DNA from: Rubrobacter sp.
Lineage (GTDB): Bacteria; Actinomycetota; Rubrobacteria; Rubrobacterales; Rubrobacteraceae
Direction: 5' to 3'
Length of the DNA stretch: 8,624 nt
Assembly (NCBI GenBank): GCA_016781775.1
Contig: JADDPR010000525.1
Span: 1 to 8,624 of the forward strand
Below the pieces are notes generated by a model. The model did not search any database and was not told where the DNA came from. It saw nothing but the letters and a program-made list of their open reading frames with translations. Below are positions 1 to 5,980 of the stretch, one piece after another; the first letter of the stretch is position 1; each line of letters starts with the position of its first letter. A program made the position numbers and the translations under genes.

Positions 1-87
1 CATCGTGAGTGGCACAACGAATGGGGTCCGGTCAGACGTGCATCGCGAGGTAGGTCTCTCTGGCTGGTGGACTGAGCTGTAGCTGCG

Positions 88-420
88 ATGAGGGAAGGGC
101 TGCCGAGGACGGTCGTTATCTTGTCGACATGCGCCTTCGCGCTGGCGCTCGTGGACCTGATGTTGTGGTTTCGCATACTTCGCTTCCTCGAGCCCGCCCC
201 GCGCCGTCCTGGACCGCGTTGGGGTGCTGCCCGCGTTGTTTTGCTGACGGCGGGGCTGTCCGGGCCTGTAAGCCTCACGTCGGGGATGCTCGTGCTCCAC
301 CACAAGCGCGAGCCGTACGGCACGGGCGAAGAGGTCATCTTCCGTGTCTGCCTTATCGTCTCGACCGGTATCCTGTTGTGCAGCGGCCCCTGGGCACTCG
401 CCATACTCGTGTTCGGCTAA
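88..420 (+). CDS. Small predicted integral membrane protein, function unknown
   Basis: I do not recognise this 110-residue protein. It shows three hydrophobic segments, at roughly residues 8-30, 47-70 and 85-109. A basic, proline-rich loop (about 37-45) separates the first two, and a polar stretch with a His-His-Lys-Arg-Glu cluster (about 71-84) separates the last two. The layout fits a small inner-membrane protein with no catalytic motif. The ATG at 88 follows an in-frame stop at 73-75, but no convincing Shine-Dalgarno precedes it. TTG at 121 and GTG at 151 are alternative in-frame starts. Third codon positions are GC-rich, though less so than in the genes downstream, which supports coding only moderately. 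It ends 128 nt before proS, on the same strand, and nothing links the two functionally. An overlapping frame is also open here but looks like a shadow reading into proS. Confidence 0.5.
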   Translation: MREGLPRTVVILSTCAFALALVDLMLWFRILRFLEPAPRRPGPRWGAARVVLLTAGLSGPVSLTSGMLVLHHKREPYGTGEEVIFRVCLIVSTGILLCSGPWALAILVFG

Positions 421-548
421 AACGGGGAGGGTGGGTGCAGGCTTTTTGGGTACCTTGCCCCCTACGTCGGCAAGAAGGCCAAGGAATCGGCTGGCCGTTG
501 CAGAACGCTATACTCTTCGAACCAAAGCTGAGATCGAGAGGAGCGCCC
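421..548 (+). promoter_or_regulatory. proS upstream region with candidate -10 box and RBS
   Basis: This spacer carries a TATACT hexamer (509-514), a good sigma-A -10 match placed about 35 nt before the proS start. No good -35 is visible 16-19 nt upstream, so the promoter is tentative. A perfect 6-bp inverted repeat, CTTGCC (454-459) and GGCAAG (469-474), lies upstream of the -10 box. It has no T-tract after it, so it does not look like an intrinsic terminator for the upstream gene. AGAGGAG (537-543) is the proS ribosome binding site, 5 nt from the ATG. Confidence 0.4.
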
Positions 549-1988
549 ATGGCCGAGGTGGTCGAGAAGCTTACAAAGAAGAGCGAGGACCCGAGCAAGT
601 GGTACCTCCAACTGGTCCGTATGGCGAAGCTTGCGGACTACGGTCCCGTGCGAGGGACTTTCGCCATCCGGCCCTACGGGTTCGCGCTCTGGGAACGCAT
701 TCAGGCTGACCTCGACGCCCGCTTCAAGGCCACCGGGCACCAGAACGCCTACTTCCCGCTCCTCATCCCCGAGAGCTACTTGAAGAGGGAGGCCGAGGTT
801 GTCGAGGCCTTCGACCCCGAGCTCGCTTGGGTGACGATAGGGGGTAGGGAGGACCTCGAAGAGCGTCTCGCCGTCCGCCCGACCTCGGAGAGCATAATCT
901 GCGACTTCTACAGCAACTGGGTCCAGAGCTACCGCGACCTCCCCGTCCTCATAAACCAGTGGTGCAACGTGATGCGCTGGGAGAAGGTGACGCGCCCGTT
1001 TCTGCGCACCGCCGAGTTCCTCTGGCAGGAGGGTCACACCGTCCACGCCACCGCCGAGGAGTCTCGCGAAGAGGCGCTCAGGATGCAGCGGGTCTACCGC
1101 GACTGCTTCTATGAAAACCTCGCGATCCCGGTGCTCGACGGCGCCAAGAGCCCTTCGGAGAGGTTCCCCGGCGCCATCGAGACGTTCACGTGCGAGGGCC
1201 TTATGGGAGACGGACGGGCCTTGCAGGCGGCGACGAGCCACGACCTCGGGCAGAACTTCTCCCGCGCCTTCGACATAACCTTTCTCGACGAGAACCAGGA
1301 GAGGCAGTACGCGCACCAGACCTCCTGGGGCTTCTCCACAAGGGTCATCGGCGGGCTCATCCTCGTGCACGGCGACGACCGGGGGCTGAAGATACCGCCG
1401 AAGCTCGCGCCCACGGAGGCCGTGATCGTGCCGATCTGGCGGGGCAACAGCAAGGGCGAGGTACGCCGCGAGGCCGAGGGGCTCTACATCGAGCTCAAGG
1501 CGGCGGGCTTCCGGATGGAGATCGACCTCGACGAGGAGCACTCCCCAGGCTACAAGTTCAACGAGCACGAGCTCCGCGGCGTGCCTGTCCGCATCGAGCT
1601 CGGGCCCAAGGACATCGAGAACGACCAGGTGGTGCTGGCGCGCCGGGACGTCGCCGGCAAGGAGGGGAAAGAGTTTGTCTCCAGGGCCGAGCTTGCGGGG
1701 AGGCTCAGGGAGCTTCTCGGGGAGATCCAGGAGAGCATGCTCCGCCGGGCCACCGAGTTTCGCGAGGAGAACACCCGCAGGGCCGAGTCCTACGGGGAGT
1801 TCAAGGAGATCATCGAGGAGAAGCGCGGCTTCGTCCTCGCTCCCTGGGACGGCGACCCGGCGACGGAGGCGAAGATAAAGGAGGAGACGAAGGCCACGAT
1901 CCGCCTCCTCCCCTTCGAGCGGGAGGAGGGCAAGGACCTCGTCTCCGGCAAGCCCGGCAGGACCGCCGTCTTCGCCCGGGCGTACTGA
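549..1988 (+). CDS. proS: Prolyl-tRNA synthetase, type 3 (archaeal/eukaryote-like)
   Basis: This 479-residue class II aminoacyl-tRNA synthetase charges tRNA-Pro with proline in the cytoplasm. Visible landmarks are the motif 1 region (about 32-52), RPTSES (110-115), motif 2 (about 143-164, with RWEKVTRPFLRT and WQEGHT), and motif 3 (about 264-288, containing HGDDRGLKIPP). An anticodon-binding domain follows (about 289-390), then a C-terminal domain ending FARAY. Motifs 2 and 3 are only about 100 residues apart, so the large editing insertion of the E. coli-type enzyme is absent; this and the terminal Tyr mark the type 3 form. The last cysteine is C215, so the Cys ligands usual in the C-terminal zinc site (around 430-470) are missing. 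The ATG at 549 is chosen because AGAGGAG lies 5 nt upstream and the protein starts at the usual family length. The frame stays open upstream to about 129, but that stretch does not resemble ProRS. Confidence 0.96.
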   Translation: MAEVVEKLTKKSEDPSKWYLQLVRMAKLADYGPVRGTFAIRPYGFALWERIQADLDARFKATGHQNAYFPLLIPESYLKREAEVVEAFDPELAWVTIGGREDLEERLAVRPTSESIICDFYSNWVQSYRDLPVLINQWCNVMRWEKVTRPFLRTAEFLWQEGHTVHATAEESREEALRMQRVYRDCFYENLAIPVLDGAKSPSERFPGAIETFTCEGLMGDGRALQAATSHDLGQNFSRAFDITFLDENQERQYAHQTSWGFSTRVIGGLILVHGDDRGLKIPPKLAPTEAVIVPIWRGNSKGEVRREAEGLYIELKAAGFRMEIDLDEEHSPGYKFNEHELRGVPVRIELGPKDIENDQVVLARRDVAGKEGKEFVSRAELAGRLRELLGEIQESMLRRATEFREENTRRAESYGEFKEIIEEKRGFVLAPWDGDPATEAKIKEETKATIRLLPFEREEGKDLVSGKPGRTAVFARAY

Positions 1989-1989
1989 T

Positions 1990-2023
1990 CCGCCCTTGAC
2001 GGTCGGGGGGGCGGTGCTTTAGC
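1990..2023 (+). terminator. Possible weak terminator hairpin after proS
   Basis: CCGCCC (1990-1995) and GGGCGG (2009-2014) form a perfect six-pair GC stem beginning 2 nt after the proS stop. The loop is 13 nt, and a short T-run (GCTTT, 2016-2020) follows. The T-run is short and the loop is long, so it could be a poor terminator or a coincidence of GC-rich sequence. The loop holds the -35 element of the metX promoter. Confidence 0.25.
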
Positions 2024-2025
2024 AT
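1996..2025 (+). promoter_or_regulatory. Sigma-A-type promoter of the met operon
   Basis: TTGACG (1996-2001) matches five of six -35 consensus bases. It is followed after 18 nt by TAGCAT (2020-2025), which matches four of six -10 bases. The predicted transcription start near 2032 would place the SAM-I aptamer about 10 nt into the RNA, the expected geometry for a riboswitch leader. The spacer contains a run of seven G (2005-2011). Confidence 0.6.
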
Positions 2026-2041
2026 CCTCCCTTAGCGCGGA

Positions 2042-2183
2042 CTCGCATCGAGAGCGGCGGAGGGAACTGGCCCCGAGAAACCGCGGCAACCGGCGGAGAG
2101 TATTCTCCCCTTGGGAACGCTCCCGCAAGGTGCCAAGTCCAGCAGGACGCAGGAGTTTGTTGAGCGTCCTGGAAGATGTGGAG
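2042..2183 (+). ncRNA. SAM-I riboswitch aptamer (S-box)
   Basis: This is a class I S-adenosylmethionine-sensing leader. Conserved blocks appear in order: ATCGAGAG after the P1 5' strand, GGAGGGA-aCTGGCCC, GCGGCAACC, GGTGCCAAGTCC and GGAAGAT. P1 is CTCGCATC (2042-2049) with GATGTGGAG (2175-2183), including one G-U pair and one bulge. P3 is ACC plus GCGGAG (2089-2098) with CTCCCGC plus GGT (2120-2131), topped by TTCTCCC with GGGAA. P4 is a perfect eight-pair helix, CAGGACGC (2143-2150) with GCGTCCTG (2164-2171). Single-base insertions relative to the consensus I remember lie near 2065 and 2083. The aptamer sits ahead of metX, the classic target of this family, where SAM binding represses methionine synthesis genes. 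Confidence 0.95.
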
Positions 2184-2309
2184 AGCCGATCACTTGAGGC
2201 CTCCTCTACGGAGCGGGTTGCGCGTAAGGCGGAGCGAGGGGATAAGAACCCTCGTAGTCGCCACTGCGTAAGGACGCGACGGACGAAGGAGGCTACATTA
2301 CTACGAAGC
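2184..2309 (+). promoter_or_regulatory. Expression platform of the SAM-I riboswitch (translational type)
   Basis: The 126 nt between aptamer and metX contain no hairpin followed by a T-run, so transcription attenuation is not supported. GCCTCCT (2199-2205) is an exact complement of AGGAGGC (2287-2293), which covers the metX Shine-Dalgarno. The P1 3' strand GTGGAG (2178-2183) can instead pair with CTCTAC (2204-2209), extended by GCC (2185-2187) with GGC (2198-2200); this would mask the anti-Shine-Dalgarno. Other local helices are CGAGGG (2235-2240) with CCCTCG (2249-2254), GTCGC (2257-2261) with GCGAC (2276-2280), and CGTAGT (2253-2258) with ACTACG (2300-2305). The pairings are read from the sequence; the switching model is inference. 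Confidence 0.6.
2286..2292 (+). promoter_or_regulatory. metX ribosome binding site, unusually far from the start codon
   Basis: AAGGAGG is the only strong Shine-Dalgarno near metX, but 17 nt separate it from the ATG at 2310; 5-9 nt is usual. No start codon lies in frame between them (codons GCT, ACA, TTA, CTA, CGA, AGC). The spacer could be shortened by pairing of ACTACG (2300-2305) with CGTAGT (2253-2258). Confidence 0.6.
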
Positions 2310-3440
2310 ATGACACCAGAGCCGGGGGCCGGGGCTAACGCGGCTCCGGCCCGACCGGGCAAAAACTACCACCCCATAGGCTCCTTCGAGCCGGAGAAGG
2401 GCGGCTACCTCCCCGAGGTCAGGCTGGCCTACGAGACCTGGGGCGAGTTGGACGAGACGGGCGAGAACGCCGTGCTCGTGCTCCACGCCCTGACCGGCGA
2501 CTCGCACTGTTCCGGGGGGCCTTCGGACGCGTACAAGCGCGGCGGTTGGTGGGACGAGATGGTCGGGCCGGGGCGCGTGATAGACACGGAAGAGAACTTC
2601 GTCGTCTGCTCGAACGTGCTCGGCGGCTGCTCCGGCAGCACGGGGCCGGCCTCGGTAGACCCCAAGACGAGACGGCCGTACGGCATGCGCTTCCCCGTGA
2701 TCACCATCCGGGACATCGTGCGGGCGCAGCGGCGGCTCCTGGATTCTCTGGGGGTTCGCAAGCTGCGGGCGGTCGTCGGGGGGTCCATCGGGGGGCAGCA
2801 GGCGCTCGAGTGGGCGGTAGAGTTTCCGGGCTTTCTCGAGAAGGCCGTGCCGGTCGCTTCCACGGGGGCCTTGGGTCCGCAGGGGATCGCGATGAGCGAG
2901 ATCGGGCGTCGGGCCATCATGGCCGACCCGAACTGGCGCGGCGGCGACTACTACGGCGAGACCGAGCCCGAGACGGGCCTGGCGATCGCGCGCATGGCCG
3001 GGATGGTCACATACCAGAGCGCGCCGGGCATGTGGGAGCGGTTCGGAAGGCGGCCCGCGAGCCGTCCGCCGCTCTACGAGGAGTTCGGCGGGATGTTCGA
3101 GGTCGAGGGGTACCTGCACTACCAGGGTCAGGACCTCGCCGGACGCTTCGACGCCAACTCGTACCTGTACCTGACGCGCGCGATGGACCTGTACGACGCT
3201 GGCGCGGGGTACGCCTCGCGCGAGGAGGCGTACCGGAGGATCGAGGCCGACGTCCTCTTTGTCGGGGTTTCGAGCGACTGGCTCTTCCCGGCGTCGGAGG
3301 TGCGTGCGACCGCCGAGGAAGCGAGGCGGGCCGGGGCCAACGTACGGTACGAGGAGATGGAGTCCCAGAACGGGCACGACGCGTTCTTGAAGGACTGGGA
3401 CGAGCTAAGGGCGGCCGTCGGGCCGTTCTTAAACGACTAG
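2310..3440 (+). CDS. metX: Homoserine O-acetyltransferase
   Basis: This 376-residue alpha/beta-hydrolase-fold enzyme transfers an acyl group, most likely acetyl from acetyl-CoA, to homoserine: the committing step of methionine synthesis. The nucleophile is S159 in VGGSIGGQQALEW, the MetX nucleophile elbow. The triad is completed by D323 (SSDWLFP) and H356 (NGHDAFL). GGCSGSTGP (105-113) is the conserved family loop, and LAYETWGEL (39-47) is the usual N-terminal block. Some MetX-family members use succinyl-CoA, and I did not resolve donor-specific residues; the adjacent MetY favours acetyl. The ATG at 2310 is the only standard start that gives a normal N-terminus. The frame remains open upstream into the riboswitch by chance. 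The gene is first in the operon and is expected to be repressed by SAM through the leader. Confidence 0.95.
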   Translation: MTPEPGAGANAAPARPGKNYHPIGSFEPEKGGYLPEVRLAYETWGELDETGENAVLVLHALTGDSHCSGGPSDAYKRGGWWDEMVGPGRVIDTEENFVVCSNVLGGCSGSTGPASVDPKTRRPYGMRFPVITIRDIVRAQRRLLDSLGVRKLRAVVGGSIGGQQALEWAVEFPGFLEKAVPVASTGALGPQGIAMSEIGRRAIMADPNWRGGDYYGETEPETGLAIARMAGMVTYQSAPGMWERFGRRPASRPPLYEEFGGMFEVEGYLHYQGQDLAGRFDANSYLYLTRAMDLYDAGAGYASREEAYRRIEADVLFVGVSSDWLFPASEVRATAEEARRAGANVRYEEMESQNGHDAFLKDWDELRAAVGPFLND

Positions 3441-3452
3441 GAGGTAGGGAAG

Positions 3453-4763
3453 ATGACCGAGACCGCAGACGGCAAGGTCCAGCAGGAGCGCCAGTACGGC
3501 TTCGATACCCTGGCGCTGCACGCCGGGCAGGAGGTCGACGCCACGACGGCGGCGCGGGCCGTCCCGATCTACCAGTCCACCTCCTACGTCTTCCGCGACA
3601 CCGAGCACGCCGCGAACCTCTTCTCGCTCGCCGAGGAGGGGAACATCTACACCCGCATCATGAACCCCACCACGGACGTCTTCGAGAAGCGCGTCGCCGC
3701 GCTCGAGGGGGGCGTGGGGGCTTTGGCGACGGCCTCGGGGCAGGCGGCGGAGACGCTCTCGATCCTGAACATCGCGGGGGCGGGGGACGAGATCGTCTCC
3801 TCGGCCGGCCTCTACGGGGGCACCTACAATCTCTTCCACTACACCCTGCCGAAGATCGGCATCACGGTGCGCTTCGTGGAGGGGAACGACCCGGAGGCGT
3901 TCCGCGCGGCGATCAACGAGAAGACCAAGGCGATCTACTCCGAGACCGTCGGCAACCCCCAGCTCAACACCCTGAACATCGAGGGGATAGCCGCCGTCGC
4001 CCACGAGGCGGGCATCCCCCTGATCGTGGACAACACGCTGCCGTCCCCGTACCTCGTCAACCCCCTCAAGCACGGGGCGGACATCGTGGTAGAGTCGGCG
4101 ACGAAGTTTATCGGCGGGCACGGGACGACGATCGGCGGCGTGATCGTGGACGGCGGTAATTTCCCCTGGGACAACGGGAAGTTCCCCGAATTCACCGAGC
4201 CCGACCCGTCGTACCACGGGCTGGAGATCTACCCGACCCTGGGCGAGGTCTCGTACATCATGAAAGCCCGCATCCAGATGCTCCGCGACTACGGTCCGGC
4301 CCTGAGCCCGTTCAACAGCTTCATGCTGATACAGGGCCTGGAGACGCTGCCCTTGCGGATGGAGCGGCACTCGCAGAACGCGATGGCCGTCGCCGAGTTC
4401 CTGCAGGGGCACGAGAAGGTTAACTGGGTGAACTACCCTGGGCTGCCGAGCCACCCGACGCACGAGCTCGCGAAGAAGTACCACCGGGAGGGGATGTTCG
4501 GCGCGATCCTGGGCTTCGGGATCGAGGGCGGCCTGGAAGCCGGGAGGAAGTTTATCGACCGGTTGAAGCTGCACAGCCTGCTGGCGAACGTGGGGGACGC
4601 GAAGAGCCTCGTGATACACCCGGCCTCGACCACCCACTCCCAGCTCTCCGTGGACGAGCAGAAGACCACGGGCGTTACGGACGATTACATCCGCCTCTCC
4701 GTCGGGCTGGAGAGCATCGAGGACATCCTGGCGGACCTGGACCAGGCGTTGAACGGAGCGTGA
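3453..4763 (+). CDS. metY: O-acetylhomoserine sulfhydrylase (PLP-dependent)
   Basis: This 436-residue enzyme of the Cys/Met-metabolism PLP family replaces the acetyl group of O-acetylhomoserine with sulfide to give homocysteine. The Schiff-base lysine is K218 in ESATKFIGGHG. Y66 and R68 (IYTRIMNPT) contact the cofactor phosphate in this family, D193 (IVDNT) pairs with the pyridine nitrogen, and R414 (IRLSVGLE) binds the substrate carboxylate. The length and the extra loop at about 233-257, rich in Gly, Pro and aromatic residues, fit the MetY branch rather than the shorter MetB/MetZ enzymes. The start is clear: AGGAGGT (3439-3445) overlaps the metX stop and lies 7 nt from the ATG, 12 nt after metX. 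The pairing of metX and metY indicates direct sulfhydrylation instead of transsulfuration through cystathionine. Confidence 0.96.
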   Translation: MTETADGKVQQERQYGFDTLALHAGQEVDATTAARAVPIYQSTSYVFRDTEHAANLFSLAEEGNIYTRIMNPTTDVFEKRVAALEGGVGALATASGQAAETLSILNIAGAGDEIVSSAGLYGGTYNLFHYTLPKIGITVRFVEGNDPEAFRAAINEKTKAIYSETVGNPQLNTLNIEGIAAVAHEAGIPLIVDNTLPSPYLVNPLKHGADIVVESATKFIGGHGTTIGGVIVDGGNFPWDNGKFPEFTEPDPSYHGLEIYPTLGEVSYIMKARIQMLRDYGPALSPFNSFMLIQGLETLPLRMERHSQNAMAVAEFLQGHEKVNWVNYPGLPSHPTHELAKKYHREGMFGAILGFGIEGGLEAGRKFIDRLKLHSLLANVGDAKSLVIHPASTTHSQLSVDEQKTTGVTDDYIRLSVGLESIEDILADLDQALNGA

Positions 4764-5980
4764 ACGGATTGAGGAACGATAACCCCCTGGTAATAAAGTT
4801 CGGGGGAACCTCCGTCGGCGGCGGGGCGCAGTTTCTCCGCGCCGCCGGCATAGTGGCGGACGCCGCCGCAACCCGGCCCGTGGCGGTCGTGGTCTCGGCG
4901 ATGTCCGGTACCACCGACACCCTCCTCGGATACGCCGACCTGACGGGGGACGGGGCGCCCCGGGAGGGCTCCCTCGCGGAGCTACACCGCACCCTCGCCA
5001 GCCGCCACCTCGAGGCCGCCCGCGAGGCCGTCTCGCCGGAGCTCTTGCCCGGGGTGGAGCGCCGGGTGCTGGAGCTTCTGCGAGAGCTTGTCGAGGCGAT
5101 AGGGGCGCCGGACGCCAACGGTCCGGTCGCCCGACGCGGCCGGATCGCCGTCTTCGGCGAGCGGCTCTCGGCCGCCATCCTCGCCGGGGCGATAAGCAGC
5201 AAGGGAGCGCCGGCCTCCGTCGTCGCCGAAGACCCGATCTCTACGGCCTCCGGATTCGCCGAGGCCGAGGTGGACGCGGAAGGCACCCGTGAGCGATGTT
5301 CTCGCTTCGTCGCGCCCCTCCTCGACGGAGGACGCGTCGCCGTCGTGCCGGGGTTTGTCGGGCGCTCGCCCGAGGGGCTGCCCACGACTCTGGGGCGCGG
5401 CGGCTCCGATCTCTCGGCGACGGTGGTCGGGCGGGGCATCGGGGCTCGGGAAGTCTGGATCATGTCGGACGTCGACGGCGTCCTCGACGCCGACCCGCGC
5501 CTCGTGCCGAACGCCGCGCTGCTGCCCCGCCTCTCCTACCGCGAGGCGGGGGACTTCGCGGAGCTAGGGGCGAAGGTCCTCCACCCGAGGACGATGGAGC
5601 CCGCCGCCGAGGTCGGCATGGAGGTGCTCGTCCGAAGCACGTTCAACCCAAATAATCCGGGTACTCGCGTCACGGGCTCGGAGGAAGAGGGGGGCGTCCG
5701 TTGCATCGCCCTGCGTTCGAGCCTCTCGGTAGAGCTTCCGTGCGCTACGGGACACCGTCGGGAGGCCTCCGCGGTGATCTGCATCGGCTCGCCGGAGAAG
5801 CGGGACCTGCGTCGCGGCGAGGAGATTCTGCGCCGGGCCGGCATCAGTCCCATCCAGGCCGGCATCGCCGCCGCGGGCCTCGTCTTCGTCGTCTTCGCCG
5901 AGAAGTCCGAGGAAGCTCTCAGGGTGCTGCACGAGGGCCTCGTCTCTCGCGACGAGATGGCCGCCGAGGAGGTCGCGTGA
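4760..5980 (+). CDS. Aspartate kinase with shortened ACT regulatory region
   Basis: This 406-residue enzyme phosphorylates aspartate to aspartyl-4-phosphate, the entry step to Met, Thr and Lys. Kinase motifs are KFGGTSVGG (13-21), SAMSG (46-50), FGERLSA (132-138), GRGGSDLSA (212-220), SDVDGVLDADPR (236-247), GAKVLHPRT (270-278) and NPGT (299-302). The sequence resembles the ThrA/MetL and archaeal kinases more than actinobacterial LysC. Only about 105 residues follow NPGT, against roughly 150 in a two-ACT enzyme. I see one beta strand (about 313-326) and one ACT-like unit (about 336-393), and no SxxE-type effector motif. GTG at 4760 overlaps the metY stop by 4 nt, but GGAG lies only 1 nt upstream of it; TTG at 4769 has the same GGAG at 10 nt and may be the true start. 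Family names lysC, ask or thrA could each apply. Confidence 0.93.
   Translation: MNGLRNDNPLVIKFGGTSVGGGAQFLRAAGIVADAAATRPVAVVVSAMSGTTDTLLGYADLTGDGAPREGSLAELHRTLASRHLEAAREAVSPELLPGVERRVLELLRELVEAIGAPDANGPVARRGRIAVFGERLSAAILAGAISSKGAPASVVAEDPISTASGFAEAEVDAEGTRERCSRFVAPLLDGGRVAVVPGFVGRSPEGLPTTLGRGGSDLSATVVGRGIGAREVWIMSDVDGVLDADPRLVPNAALLPRLSYREAGDFAELGAKVLHPRTMEPAAEVGMEVLVRSTFNPNNPGTRVTGSEEEGGVRCIALRSSLSVELPCATGHRREASAVICIGSPEKRDLRRGEEILRRAGISPIQAGIAAAGLVFVVFAEKSEEALRVLHEGLVSRDEMAAEEVA

Noticed and set aside
428..441. AGGGTGG resembling the start of a T-box tRNA-binding motif upstream of proS
   Set aside because: The following bases do not match the rest of the T-box consensus, no specifier or terminator stem is evident, and the motif lies upstream of the candidate proS -10 box.
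129..548. N-terminal extension of proS
   Set aside because: The frame is open, but the residues do not resemble ProRS, they overlap another ORF, and a strong RBS marks the ATG at 549.
462..1568. Antisense open frame of 368 codons across proS
   Set aside because: It lies opposite the clear proS gene, has no recognisable motifs and is rich in Arg, Val, Leu and Gly, as expected when GC-rich coding sequence is read backwards.
2130..2309. N-terminal extension of metX or a leader peptide through the riboswitch
   Set aside because: The open frame coincides with conserved aptamer helices P3 and P4 and with the expression platform; the translated residues do not resemble MetX.
2546..4159. Plus-strand open frame of 537 codons across metX and metY
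   Set aside because: Its composition is extremely rich in Arg and Gly and it overlaps two genes with intact catalytic motifs in other frames.
3429..4871. Antisense open frame of 480 codons across metY
   Set aside because: It mirrors the strongly conserved metY gene, ends beyond both its borders and has low-complexity composition; a shadow frame.
5701..5976. N-terminal extension of homoserine dehydrogenase
   Set aside because: It overlaps the end of the kinase gene. The GTG at 5977 has AGGAGGT upstream and places the dinucleotide-binding motif at the expected N-terminal position.
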